DNA of 37,711 nt from Streptantibioticus parmotrematis (GTDB taxonomy: Bacteria > Actinomycetota > Actinomycetes > Streptomycetales > Streptomycetaceae), in assembly GCF_019890615.1 (NCBI RefSeq), contig NZ_JAINVZ010000040.1:1-37711 (forward strand), in the 5' to 3' direction. The translations under genes and the position numbers were made by a program. Shown here piece after piece: positions 1 to 8,260 of this stretch. Each line of letters starts with the position of its first letter. Positions within the stretch are counted from its first letter, which is position 1. A model generated the notes under the pieces. That model saw nothing but the letters and a program-made list of their open reading frames with translations, had not been told where the DNA came from and searched no databases.

Positions 1-109
1 TCCGATCGAGTGAAGTGGAACGACACAGGTCCGGCCGTCGGCTACCGCCTCGGCAGGCATGCCGCGGGCCTTCTCTCCGCTGATCAGCGGCTTCCCGGTA
101 TCCGCTCGG

Positions 110-217
110 TCAAAGCAGAGCAAAAGGACGCCAGTTCGCATCAGATGCGATGCGCGCCGGTTCCGTGTTCAGCCCGTACGGCTCGGGGCTCTTGCGCATC
201 CAGATGTAGACAGGCAT
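110..217 (-). CDS. 35-aa hypothetical small protein
   Basis: A short minus-strand reading frame opens with ATG at 217 and stops with TGA at 110-112. The product starts MPVYIWMRKS and has no recognisable domain. It lies 39 bases beyond the stop of the 40-aa frame of the replication operon and could be its last member. Only a weak GGG-type ribosome site is visible upstream. The length is close to what chance allows in GC-rich DNA, so it is a tentative call based on its position and non-repetitive composition. Confidence 0.3.
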   Translation of the reverse strand: MPVYIWMRKSPEPYGLNTEPARIASDANWRPFALL

Positions 218-256
218 CCCGACCACGCCGCCCGTCGCTCACAGAACGGCTACCGG

Positions 257-379
257 TCACGGCTCCGGAGGACGGTAACCGACCGTGTAACGGTCCTTGC
301 CCATCCGCCAGCCCTGCGCCGCAAGATCCCTGCGGATCGCCTCCATATCCGCGCTCGCGGGCCGGTGCCGCCGCGTCAC
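257..379 (-). CDS. 40-aa protein coupled to the replication operon
   Basis: The GTG start at 379 overlaps the TGA stop of the 133-aa gene by four bases (GTGA), the same junction type used between the other genes of this operon. The product is basic and rich in Arg, with an internal segment AIRRDLAAQGWRMGKDRY that could form a helix followed by a strand. I do not recognise the family. The coupling is the main evidence that it is translated. Translation may instead start at an internal ATG 11 codons downstream. Confidence 0.5.
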   Translation of the reverse strand: MTRRHRPASADMEAIRRDLAAQGWRMGKDRYTVGYRPPEP

Positions 380-777
380 AGCGGCAGGGTTATCCCGAGC
401 GCCCGCATCGCGCTCGAGGGCGGACCGCCTTCGGAGCGTTCGGTCTTGTAGCCCTTGACGCAGGGCGCGAGGGTGGCCGGGTCCACGGCCTCGGCGGGCG
501 CGCCCTTGGTGTACAGGCCGTCCGGCTGGCTGTCGCGGTCGTGAGGCAGCAGCCAGAAGACACGGCGCCGGAAGGTCCCCGACGCGCGGGACGGCTTGGC
601 CGTGGGCGCCAGGATGGCGTAGCCGACCATGCGGCCGTCGCGGTGGTAGGCGGGCTTGCCCTTGCGTGTGGGCAGCCGGTCGAGGCTCTGCCGGACGTAG
701 TCGAGGTCGTCGATGTCCTCCAGCCACACGATCTCGACCTCGTGGCTGATCTCTTCGGCGCTGATCAGGGAGCTCAT
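376..777 (-). CDS. Hypothetical 133-aa protein of the replication operon
   Basis: The ATG at 777 overlaps the TGA of the upstream helicase gene (ATGA), so the two are translationally coupled. The product begins MSSLISAEEI, has an acidic N-terminal third (EVEIVWLEDIDDLDYVRQSL) and a mixed, more basic remainder, with no membrane segment or known motif. I do not recognise a function. Its place directly behind the primase-polymerase and helicase genes suggests an accessory role in replication of the element, but that is inference from position only. Confidence 0.75.
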   Translation of the reverse strand: MSSLISAEEISHEVEIVWLEDIDDLDYVRQSLDRLPTRKGKPAYHRDGRMVGYAILAPTAKPSRASGTFRRRVFWLLPHDRDSQPDGLYTKGAPAEAVDPATLAPCVKGYKTERSEGGPPSSAMRALGITLPL

Positions 778-2300
778 GCGGTGGCGTCCCCTTCCTCGTC
801 GGCGAGCAGTCCGATACCCGGGTAGTGCTTGCGCTGGTTGGACAGGACCATCTCCTTGGGCGAGGCCAGGCCGACGAGTTCACGGGTGCGGGCGGCGAAG
901 GCTCGCGAGGACATCACGGGTGCCCCCTCGTTCTGACACCACGCCTTGTAGACGGAGTACAGCGTCGTCTGCTCGGCGCGCAGGTCCGGGCCGAGCCGGC
1001 AACGTTCCTCGTAGAAGCGGCCGGTGTGGTCCTCGGTCTCGGCGTACGCGGTGGTAGCGATACGGACGCGTTCCGGCCCGGTCAGGTCGCGGTCACCCGC
1101 GAGGTAGCGGCGCGCCCCGTCGATGAGCCAGCCGAGGATGCCGGGGCCTTCCTCCATGACGAGGATGTCGGCCAGGTTGTCGATCTTGCGGTCGTCGGAG
1201 ATGACGCGTTCGAATGGGATCAGGCGCATCCGCCGCCAGAACGCGAAGCCTCCGGTGCCGACTTCGGGGCGGTGGTTGCCCAGCAGCCACAGTTTGTGGG
1301 TGGGCCGGAAGCTGAAGAAGTCCTGGCGCATCCGGCGCGCCTTGATACGGTCACCGCCGGTCAGGAGCTTGACGCGGGCCTCGTCGAAGCGGTCGCCCGG
1401 CTTGACCTCGGAACAGACGATGACGCGCCGCCCGTGGAGTTCCGCGAGGTCGGTGGGGTGGCCCTCGTAGGGCTTGGCCATCAGGAAGCCGGGCGGCGCG
1501 GCGTCGGCGTAGTCCCCCAGCAGCTTCATCAGCACGTCCAGGAGGACGGACTTGCCGTTCTTGCCCGAGCCGAACAGGAACGGCAGGACCTGCGCGCCCA
1601 CGTCCCCGGTGACCGAGTAGCCCAGCAGGAGCTGGAGATAGTGGATCATCTCCAACCCTTCGGCGTCGTCGCCGAACGTGTCGGTGAGGAAGCGCTGCCA
1701 GCGGTGCGTGGGCATCTGCCGCGGTCCGACCGTGGTGGAGCGGGAGTGGAAATCCTTGTTCGGGTCCGGGTTCTTGATCAGGCCGGTGCGCAGGTCGACG
1801 ATCCCGGCCGGAGTGCACAGCTCGTAGGGGTCGGCGTCAAGGCGGGCCGCGTTCAGGACCATCCCGGGGGCCGACTTCGCCTGGGACAGCAGGGCGTTGA
1901 TGCCGGTGGTCGACAGGGCTCGGCGCCGGTGTTGCTGCAACGCCGTGGTAGTGAACACGCCCCGCGGGTCGTGGGCGGCGATGCTCTCGGCGAGGTCGCC
2001 CGCGGCCCACAGGACGGTGTCGTCCTCGTCGATCTGCCACCGGGTGGTGTCCCACCGGTACCAGCCGATGCCCGGCACATGGCGGTAGTCGTTGGTGTAC
2101 AGGCGCACGAACAGCTTGGCGTTGCCGCGGTCGGTGAGCGTGTCGGGCAGCAGGCCCGCGGGCGTGACGCCCGCCGCCCCCTCCGGCTCAGGCGCCCCCT
2201 GGACCTGGGACGGCACGGGGACGGGGCCCTGGGCGCGGATCTGGTCGGCGACCGCCTTGGGGTCGAACTCGAAGAGCGTCTCGTTGCCGGGCTGAGTCAC
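774..2300 (-). CDS. SF3-type replicative helicase (phage/plasmid primase P4 family, D5-like)
   Basis: This 508-aa protein should be the DNA helicase that unwinds the element's origin. An N-terminal D5-like region (about residues 60-230, with LCTPAGIVDLRTG) precedes a superfamily 3 ATPase core: Walker A GSGKNGKS at 244-251, a Walker B-like stretch VIVCSEVKPG near 293-302, and sensor Asn342 in LLGNHRP. The GTG start at 2300 overlaps the stop of the Prim-Pol gene (GTGA). The frame stays open further upstream, but that extension lies inside the Prim-Pol gene and is low-complexity Arg/Pro, so it was not used. P4-type proteins often fuse primase and helicase; here the two are separate, adjacent genes. 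Confidence 0.9.
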   Translation of the reverse strand: MTQPGNETLFEFDPKAVADQIRAQGPVPVPSQVQGAPEPEGAAGVTPAGLLPDTLTDRGNAKLFVRLYTNDYRHVPGIGWYRWDTTRWQIDEDDTVLWAAGDLAESIAAHDPRGVFTTTALQQHRRRALSTTGINALLSQAKSAPGMVLNAARLDADPYELCTPAGIVDLRTGLIKNPDPNKDFHSRSTTVGPRQMPTHRWQRFLTDTFGDDAEGLEMIHYLQLLLGYSVTGDVGAQVLPFLFGSGKNGKSVLLDVLMKLLGDYADAAPPGFLMAKPYEGHPTDLAELHGRRVIVCSEVKPGDRFDEARVKLLTGGDRIKARRMRQDFFSFRPTHKLWLLGNHRPEVGTGGFAFWRRMRLIPFERVISDDRKIDNLADILVMEEGPGILGWLIDGARRYLAGDRDLTGPERVRIATTAYAETEDHTGRFYEERCRLGPDLRAEQTTLYSVYKAWCQNEGAPVMSSRAFAARTRELVGLASPKEMVLSNQRKHYPGIGLLADEEGDATA

Positions 2301-3484
2301 GGGCGCCGCTCCCGTTCGACGGGAAGGGGCCGCTGCTGACCGGCGGTCAGGCCGCTGCAGATGATCTGCCGCGCCCGGCGTTCCTGGGTGGGGCGGGCGG
2401 CGGCCGCGGCGCGGGTCAGGGCCTGTTCGGCCTCCTGCTGGGTGAGGCGTCCTGCGGCGACGAGGCCGCCGAGGGTGTAGGCGGCACGGTTGAGGGCCTC
2501 GGAGAAGCCGGTGCCCTCCGGCATCCGCCCGCACGCCTCGACGGGCTCTAGGACCTTCTCCAGGGTGCGCTGGACCCGCGTACCGCCGCTGCCCGCCGCG
2601 GCGACCGCCTGCCAGGCACGCGGAGGTACGGGTCTGGCGGCCGGGATCGCGGCCTCGGGCAGATGCCGGGTGCGCTCCAGCTCCTGCGCCAACCAGCCCG
2701 GCAGCGGTGCGGGTTCACGGGTGGCGCCGACCGGCAGATACGTACCGTCGGCAGTACGGGTGCCGGGGGCAACGATGTACCCGCCGTGGGCCCGCACGTC
2801 GACCTGCCAGGCCAGGGCGCGCTTAGGACTCGACCCCGACGAGCACTGCCAGCGACGGCCCTCCCCTGCCCGGTACCAGATGTGGAGGCCGCCCGAAGGG
2901 GTGCGCACCCGCAGGGTGGTGGTGTCGTCGGCGGGGCTGTCCTGGCCCCGCAGGGCCGCCAGCACGGCGAGGGTGTGGAAGCCGTTGGCGAGCCCGGTCA
3001 GGTCTACCCGGTCGCTGATCGCGATGCCGGGCAGGATGCGGTCCCGGGTCGGCGGCTGCGTGGCGTGCGCGTCGACGTCGATGACGACCAGGCCTGCGGG
3101 CCCGCAGGCGACGCCGACGCCGAACTGCGGGTTGCGGCCCCACCATCGGTCGATCAGGTCGTGGTCCAGCGTGGCCGCGTGGAAGCCGTGGCACCACTTG
3201 CCCTCGGCCAGGCAGGAACAGGCGGAGGCGGGGTGCGGCTGGTCGCGGCAGGCCGGGCAGTTGGCCGCCGGGGTCTTACGGCCAGCGGCCAGCGGGTGAA
3301 CAGGCCAGCCCTGAAGGGCACACCAGTGCGCGGTACGGACCAGCAACGACAAGCCAGCAGCCCACGGAATCGGCGCCGGAAGCGGTACGGGGCCCGGTGC
3401 GGGCACAGGCACAGGATGGCCAGTCGCTGGGCGGCCCAGCCCCGGTCGTGAGTCGCTGCGAGGAATCCGCAGCTCAGGGGGCAT
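2297..3484 (-). CDS. Bifunctional DNA primase/polymerase (Prim-Pol, PF09250 type)
   Basis: A 395-aa protein expected to synthesise primers and extend them at the element's origin. The Cys/His-rich segment at about residues 75-100 (CPAC, CSC and WCHGFHAAT) may bind a metal. The acidic motif VVIDVDAHA follows, as in archaeo-eukaryotic-type primases, and later GGLHIWYRAG corresponds to the downstream active-site region. The helical C-terminal third resembles the tail of streptomycete Prim-Pol proteins. ATG at 3484 is preceded by GGGAGAAGA. This is the first gene of a coupled replication operon and its upstream region carries iteron-like repeats, which supports a replication-initiation role. Confidence 0.9.
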   Translation of the reverse strand: MPPELRIPRSDSRPGLGRPATGHPVPVPAPGPVPLPAPIPWAAGLSLLVRTAHWCALQGWPVHPLAAGRKTPAANCPACRDQPHPASACSCLAEGKWCHGFHAATLDHDLIDRWWGRNPQFGVGVACGPAGLVVIDVDAHATQPPTRDRILPGIAISDRVDLTGLANGFHTLAVLAALRGQDSPADDTTTLRVRTPSGGLHIWYRAGEGRRWQCSSGSSPKRALAWQVDVRAHGGYIVAPGTRTADGTYLPVGATREPAPLPGWLAQELERTRHLPEAAIPAARPVPPRAWQAVAAAGSGGTRVQRTLEKVLEPVEACGRMPEGTGFSEALNRAAYTLGGLVAAGRLTQQEAEQALTRAAAAARPTQERRARQIICSGLTAGQQRPLPVERERRP

Positions 3485-3497
3485 TCTCTTCTCCCAT

Positions 3498-3929
3498 CAG
3501 CGACTCAAGCGACTCAACGACGAAAACAGACTAGCGAATCCGGGCCCGGTGGTTCGGTACCACGGTCCCGAACCACCCCACTGACGTGTCGTTTTGGCGG
3601 CGACCTGAGCCCGTAGCGACCCAAGACTGACCGCCAGCGACTCGGCACCGTTCAGTCGGTCCCTGAGTCTCAATAGAAAACCCCAGGTCAGACAAGCACC
3701 AGAAACCAGACAGCGACTGAAGCGACTGAAGCCTTCTATCTATGACAGACACGCGGACACTAGATGAGCTGATATACCCCTCACAGAGTCGCTTCAGTCG
3801 CTCGCGATCCGAGCACAACGCACATGACCTGCGAGTTTCCCGCTGAGACTGAACAGCGACTGAAGTCGTCCTGAGTCGCTGGGTCTTGGGTCGCTGGGTC
3901 TTGGGTCGCTGGGTCTTGGGTCGCTGGGG
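3498..3929. repeat. Iteron-like repeat region, candidate replication origin
   Basis: The 9-mer GCGACTSAA occurs as perfect tandem pairs at 3500-3517 (GCGACTCAA twice) and 3713-3730 (GCGACTGAA twice), singly at 3856-3864, and inverted at 3793-3801. Three tandem copies of a 15-base unit TCGCTGGGTCTTGGG run from 3876 to 3920, with a partial fourth to 3928. Part of that unit reappears inverted near 3615-3627 (AGCGACCCAAGAC). A 10-base stem with a 10-base loop sits at 3548-3577 (GGTGGTTCGG/CCGAACCACC). The stretch 3660-3780 is richer in A and T than its surroundings and could be the unwinding site. Lying directly upstream of Prim-Pol, the region fits an iteron origin, though autoregulatory operators are possible. 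Confidence 0.6.
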
Positions 3930-4339
3930 CCAGCTATGGCGTGGCCCGGTGCCGTCGCCCGAGAACGATAGGAAGCCGAGCACCTACGCCGTCCGGTGCG
4001 CGGTGGCAATCGCCTAGGGCTTCACCGAGCCGACCGGCGGTCCAGGCATGCCACGGCCGCTGGTGGAGCAGGGCGAGGCGACAGAGCTGGTGGCTGCCGG
4101 GTGCTAAACGCGCCGAGCGGTGGCGGGGCGGTCCCGCGCAGGGCGGCGCCCTGGTAGTGGAGTTCACTGCCGGAGGCGAGTTCACGGCCGCCGGGGTCCT
4201 GGACGCGGCGGCCGACGAATGCGTGGTCGCCGGGCTGCTCGCCTTTCATCTCCTGAGCGTCGTCCGACCGGCCTGGCTGATCGGGACCAGCATCGCGCAG
4301 TGCCGTACGGACGCACAGGCCAGCGCGGTACGGTCGCCC
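3930..4339. other. Intergenic stretch without convincing gene
   Basis: Between the repeat region and the next gene I see open frames on both strands, but their products are Arg/Pro/Ala-rich and lack ribosome sites. The in-frame extension upstream of the 4340 start also looks non-coding. Nothing further can be assigned. Confidence 0.4.
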
Positions 4340-4939
4340 ATGGCCTGGATAGACACACTTGCCGCCGGCTTCAGCGCGGTGGCGGCCGGCGGTGCCTGGT
4401 TGACCGCGGAGCGCGCCCGCAAGACGGCCGACACCGTGGCGGTCATCGAACGCGACCGGTGGCATGAGGAGCTGACTCCCCGCCTGGCGCTGCGCATCGG
4501 CGGCGGGCTCGATCTGCGCCTGACGGTGCGCTTCGACGGCCCGACCGGCCTGCGCCGACTCGACGAGGTACGGGTGACGATCCGCGACGACCGCGACCGC
4601 AGCGAAGACCCGCTCTTCGGGCGGATCACCGCGGAGGACCGGGCGAAGGTCATCTGGGGGCCGGCCAGGTTCAGGCACGGCGCCGACGAAGCCGACCAAC
4701 TCGGCCGGTCTGTCGCGCCCTTCAAGCTCGACCTCGGCGAGCAGCGGCCACTGGCGATGGAGCAATCGCTCGCACCCCCGTGGTACGAAGGCGCCGACGG
4801 CGCCGCCCGCTGGCGCCGCGACTACGACGACGCCAACGTCCGCCTGTGGATCACCTGCATCGCGAAAGGTCACAAGCCGTGGCTGCTCACGCAGGACGTT
4901 CCTATTCACCGGGCCGAGGACTACCCACCCGCGCAGTAA
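4340..4939 (+). CDS. Hypothetical 199-aa protein, possibly membrane-anchored
   Basis: The protein starts MAWIDTLAAGFSAVAAGGAW, where a short weakly hydrophobic N-terminal segment is followed by a charged linker (TAERARKTAD). A mainly beta-strand-like domain with many Arg/Asp pairs follows. This layout is frequent in streptomycete proteins of unknown function with one N-terminal membrane helix and a soluble domain. I chose ATG at 4340 because the upstream continuation of the frame has non-coding composition; no strong ribosome site is visible. It stands alone between the candidate origin and two minus-strand genes. Function unknown. Confidence 0.65.
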   Translation: MAWIDTLAAGFSAVAAGGAWLTAERARKTADTVAVIERDRWHEELTPRLALRIGGGLDLRLTVRFDGPTGLRRLDEVRVTIRDDRDRSEDPLFGRITAEDRAKVIWGPARFRHGADEADQLGRSVAPFKLDLGEQRPLAMEQSLAPPWYEGADGAARWRRDYDDANVRLWITCIAKGHKPWLLTQDVPIHRAEDYPPAQ

Positions 4940-5004
4940 CCCGCCTCGGCCAGCTGCCAGCTCGGCCACGGTGCGCTGCTCTCGGCAGCCGGGCACCGAC
5001 AGGT

Positions 5005-5508
5005 TCAGCCGAGTGCGCCGCCCAGCGCGGACAGCAGCGCGCGCTCGCAAGCCCCTGGTCCGTCGACCGTGTCCACAAAGTCCGCGATGAGCGCGAGCGC
5101 ACACGTCATCGTGAGCACTTCACTCTCCGGGACCGGCCCTGCCTGATCCCGCCACGCCACCGGATCGCGCCCCTCGAAGGCCACGCCGATCACCCGGCGG
5201 ACCATCGGGAAGTCAGTCAGGTCCGCGAGTCCTTCCCACTGGGCGGCCTTGGCCATCAGCACATCGGTGAACCGCGCAGCGATCCGTCGGCCGTCCGGGC
5301 CGCCGGTGCCGATCTGGTCCAGCGCGCCACCGATCAAGAACACCGTCCCCCGCAGCAGCTGCTCCACGCCATAGGTGGCTGCGGCCGCCGCGATACGTTC
5401 ACTCATCTCGCGCCAGCGGCTCTCGTCAGTCCCCGAACGCGCGATGCTCGCCTGATCCCACGCCGCCAGAATCGCGCCGAGCGGAACCCGGCTGTTGCCC
5501 ATCGCCAT
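5005..5508 (-). CDS. Hypothetical 167-aa protein
   Basis: A soluble, mainly helical protein starting MAMGNSRVPLG, with no motif I recognise. The start is uncertain: ATG at 5508 or 5502 fits the composition, and the frame extends to 5577 with a more Arg/Cys-rich N-terminus. It lies about 110 bases downstream of another minus-strand gene and may be co-transcribed with it. The helical stretches (ERIAAAAATYGVEQLL, ALALIADFVDTV) read as genuine protein. Confidence 0.55.
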   Translation of the reverse strand: MAMGNSRVPLGAILAAWDQASIARSGTDESRWREMSERIAAAAATYGVEQLLRGTVFLIGGALDQIGTGGPDGRRIAARFTDVLMAKAAQWEGLADLTDFPMVRRVIGVAFEGRDPVAWRDQAGPVPESEVLTMTCALALIADFVDTVDGPGACERALLSALGGALG

Positions 5509-5619
5509 GGAGGCCGAGCGTAGTAGCGCGCACCGGCGCAGCGGGCGGCGATCTCGGGAACAGACCCGAAAGACCATCAGCTCGCTGAAGACCGACGTGC
5601 CACATTCGCCGAGCGGTCA

Positions 5620-6018
5620 CTACGAGGGCTGCTGGGCGCCCTCGGCAGTTTGGCCGTGCGCGCGCTTAAGCGCCATCCGCGCCGCTGGGACGTTGCCCGA
5701 GACGGTCGCCCAGTAGTCGTGCGTCATGATCCGCCCCGTAGCGTCCCGCCAGCGGGCCCACAGCGCGTCAACCGCGGCCTGGTCTTCTTCGCTCCAGCCC
5801 GGCGAGGCTTCGTGCTGGTTGCCCTGGTAGTCCGTGTAGGGCTCGGGCAACGGCATCGGCCGGTGCGGGAGCTTGTCGTAGAGGTCGAGCAGGTCCTGGT
5901 GAGCGGCGTCCGCCTCGGCCTGCATCGCGATCAAGTCATCAGGGAAGGTAAATCCAGCCACGATAGAATCGTACAAGCGGGCGAGCCGTGGCGAACTGAT
6001 GCCGCACCCTGACAGCAC
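5620..6018 (-). CDS. Hypothetical 132-aa protein
   Basis: The product has a helical N-terminal half (DLIAMQAEADAAHQDLLDLY), a Pro-rich centre (LPHRPMPLPEPYTD) and an acidic segment (WSEEDQAAVDALWARWRD) before a basic end. There is no signal peptide or membrane helix. The frame starts at 6018; a later start just before the first helix is possible. The family is not recognised. It is followed on the same strand by the 167-aa gene. Confidence 0.55.
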   Translation of the reverse strand: MLSGCGISSPRLARLYDSIVAGFTFPDDLIAMQAEADAAHQDLLDLYDKLPHRPMPLPEPYTDYQGNQHEASPGWSEEDQAAVDALWARWRDATGRIMTHDYWATVSGNVPAARMALKRAHGQTAEGAQQPS

Positions 6019-6275
6019 AGGCGACGTCGGGCTCGGCGATTCGCCGACCTTGAGGGCGAGCGGCGACTCCCGGGCATGGCCACTTCCCGCGTGTCCCGGA
6101 CCGCGCCGCGCCCGCCGTTGGGCTCTGAGAGCGTGCGCCGGGTGTCAGCGGGAGCCGGACGGGCGTGGTCCGGTGATGCACGGATGGGGCAGCGGCCGGG
6201 CGGGGACCAGCATGGCGGTGGCCCGGCATGCGCACCGGCGTGTCGTCGGGCGGTCCGGTGGTGCACAGTGGGCGT

Positions 6276-6540
6276 ATGTGCGGTCGATACGTTGCCACCC
6301 GGCGCCCGCAGGACCTGGCGCGCTTGTTCCACGTCGGCACCTGGCCTGTGACCGAGTCGCTCGGTCCGAGCTGGAATGTGGCCCCGACCGACGAGCCTGG
6401 GCCGTCCTGGAGCGCGTCCCGCACGGCGGCGGCGGTGCCACGGCGCCCGCGCGGGAGTTGCGAGCGGGAACCGCTCGCCGAGCAGGCTGCCGACCGCGGA
6501 CTGCCCGCCGATTCGTTTCGCCAGCCGCCTGGGACGCGCA
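6276..6540 (+). pseudogene. Broken SRAP (HMCES/YedK family) gene
   Basis: ATG at 6276 gives the family hallmark MCGRYVATRRPQDLARLF, in which Cys2 becomes the N-terminal residue that crosslinks abasic sites in single-stranded DNA. The conserved SWNVAPTDE follows about 35 residues later. After that the frame loses similarity. A neighbouring frame continues with AVLERVPHGGGG, which matches the usual next segment, and then decays. Intact members are about 230-260 residues; here fewer than 100 recognisable residues remain and the catalytic Glu/His region is absent. I read it as a frameshifted, 3'-truncated relic. Confidence 0.6.
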
Positions 6541-6545
6541 GGGAT

Positions 6546-7133
6546 TCAGGATGCGAGTTTGGTCAGGACGCGTTGGCGTATCTGCTGGTTGGGGCTGATG
6601 ACCGCGACCAAGCGGTTCGCTCCGCCGGTGGGTGTGACGGTGGAGGCCGGCCCGATTGCCCGGGAGAGTCTGGCCTGTTGGCCGGGCTGGAGTTCGACGC
6701 TCATCCAGTCGCGCGCGCAACGTAGTACTGCCCATGATGCCGGGCCGGATGTCGCGTTGGAGGAGACGCGCTGGTACGGCCCGTCCGGCAGGTCGGATGC
6801 GCCGTCGTGTGTGGTGGTGGGCCAGCCGGTGCCGAGCTGAATGATCGGCTTGTCGGTCCTGGCCACGGTGAGCCCGCACATGTCGCCCCCGGTATAGAGG
6901 ACCAGTTCGTCGTCGCCGTACTGGAGGTTCGCCACGGGCTTGAGGCCGTCTGGCGCTTCACTGGGGTCGGCGGGTGGCGGGCCTGCCTGAGTGTTGATCC
7001 CGACGGCCGCAAGGCTCGGGAGGGCAGGCGGCGGGGTGGAGCGGGCGGCGTTTCCGCTGCCGCCCGCTCCGTCGGTGCAGGCGGAGAGGAGTAAGCCGCT
7101 GGTGACGAGCACTGCTGCTGTGCGGGACCTCAA
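6546..7133 (-). CDS. Exported lipoprotein, unknown function
   Basis: A 195-aa protein with a lipoprotein signal: basic start RSRT, hydrophobic stretch AAVLVTSGLLL, then lipobox LSAC, so the mature protein should begin with a lipidated Cys near residue 18. A Gly/Ser/Pro-rich linker and a globular domain follow. I chose the TTG at 7133 because GGGGAG lies about eight bases upstream and the signal peptide begins there; upstream residues have non-coding composition. It sits 28 bases downstream of another exported-protein gene on the same strand, so the two are probably co-transcribed. The mature domain is not recognised. Confidence 0.75.
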   Translation of the reverse strand: MRSRTAAVLVTSGLLLSACTDGAGGSGNAARSTPPPALPSLAAVGINTQAGPPPADPSEAPDGLKPVANLQYGDDELVLYTGGDMCGLTVARTDKPIIQLGTGWPTTTHDGASDLPDGPYQRVSSNATSGPASWAVLRCARDWMSVELQPGQQARLSRAIGPASTVTPTGGANRLVAVISPNQQIRQRVLTKLAS

Positions 7134-7161
7134 CGAATTTCTCTCCCCACCCTTTAGTGCG

Positions 7162-7740
7162 TCAGTCCGCGTACGTGTCGAAGCATACGCCGGAGGGCTT
7201 GAACGCGTACCCGCTGCCGATCTTGTTGTTGAAGCGGTCGTACACGTCGAAACTGTAGGACTCCAGGGAGGGGTACGCCCTGATGACGCCGACCTTCCCG
7301 GAAGGCACCGGGTAGGAAATGCTCCGGATGACCGTGTACGTGGAGGTGACATTGAAACCGACGCCCAGGGACACATAGCCGGCTTGGACGCTGGCGTTAG
7401 CGCTCCAGGTCGCCGCCACCGACTTGTTCACGCTCAGGCTGATCGTGGACGGCCCCCGGCCTGACGTGTAGTCGATCTGGGTCGTGCCACACCGGGTGCC
7501 GTCGTCCTGGATGTTGCCGATGTGGTTGGTGGTCCAGTTCGGCCGGTTGACCAACTTCGGAACGGACGTAGGCGTCGAGTTGAGCTCGACGATGGTGCGA
7601 GGTCCCGGCTTGACGGCGGTGGTCGGTACGCCCTGAGCCGGGATGGTGGCTGCGTTCGCGGTGGTTGCCCCGGCTAACGCAATCGCAGCCGCGGTCGAGG
7701 CAACGACAGTGACCGCGGTGAGCTTCCTCTTGACGTGCAA
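7162..7740 (-). CDS. Secreted protein of unknown function
   Basis: A 192-aa protein with a classical Sec signal peptide: basic HVKRK, hydrophobic core, and a likely cleavage after TTANA near residue 29. The mature part is rich in Ser, Thr, Val, Tyr and Gly with alternating patterns (SLGVGFNVTSTYTVIRS), which suggests a beta-rich fold, and has two cysteines that could form a disulfide. The TTG start at 7740 follows AGAGGGGGAG. It is upstream of, and probably in an operon with, the lipoprotein gene that also uses TTG. No enzyme motif is visible. Confidence 0.75.
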   Translation of the reverse strand: MHVKRKLTAVTVVASTAAAIALAGATTANAATIPAQGVPTTAVKPGPRTIVELNSTPTSVPKLVNRPNWTTNHIGNIQDDGTRCGTTQIDYTSGRGPSTISLSVNKSVAATWSANASVQAGYVSLGVGFNVTSTYTVIRSISYPVPSGKVGVIRAYPSLESYSFDVYDRFNNKIGSGYAFKPSGVCFDTYAD

Positions 7741-7928
7741 GGTCTCCCCCTCTTGCAAGAATGCGCCTGTGACGGCGCACGTGCGCGTATCCCCCCGAAG
7801 GATGACAGCGCTGTCTCGAACAGAAACGCGATCAAGCTCGCATTCCTGTCGTGGCGACGTCAAGAACATTATTTGTGACACATAGTAATGCTCTGGGTGA
7901 TACGTGGTTTCAAGCCATTTCGCGGCCC

Positions 7929-8122
7929 CCGAGGTTCTGGCCTCCGAGACCGTCGGCCGTGAGTCCCGCGGCTACGACGAAGCGAAGAAGATCAACGGCC
8001 GCAAGCGCCACCTCGTCGTCGACACCAAGGGCCTGCCGCTGTTCGTCATGGTCACCCCGGCCGACATGACCGACCGCGACGCCGCCAAGGAAGTCCTCCC
8101 CCGCATCTTCCGTCTACGGCAG
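7929..8122 (+). mobile_element. IS5-family transposase remnant
   Basis: The + frame encodes ASETVGRESRGYDEAKK, then INGRKRHLVVDTKGLPLF and ADMTDRDAAKEVL. This is the central catalytic part of an IS5-type DDE transposase, including the VVDTKGL and DRD region. The fragment lacks the N-terminal part with the first catalytic Asp and everything beyond RIFRLR, and no terminal inverted repeats are visible. Only about 65 codons of a normally 250-300 residue protein remain, so it is inactive. It marks past insertion and rearrangement between the secreted-protein genes and the mutasome operon. Confidence 0.85.
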
Positions 8123-8260
8123 GTGAGCGCTGTCAGCGCCACCGGCCGGGCCCGGTGCGCTCGGCTGGTCAGCAGTGTTGACGCCTGACGGGTGGTCGAC
8201 CGGCGGGTGTGCGCGACTCGCCCCCAGCTCGCCGACACACCGCGCAGCTCCCGGTCATCG

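Noticed and set aside
3876-3928. Tandem repeats as a CRISPR array
   Set aside because: The 15-base units are directly adjacent with no spacers and there are no cas genes.
3531-3983. Minus-strand frame encoding a QRPKT repeat protein
   Set aside because: The protein repeat is only the translation of the 15-base DNA repeats; there is no ribosome site.
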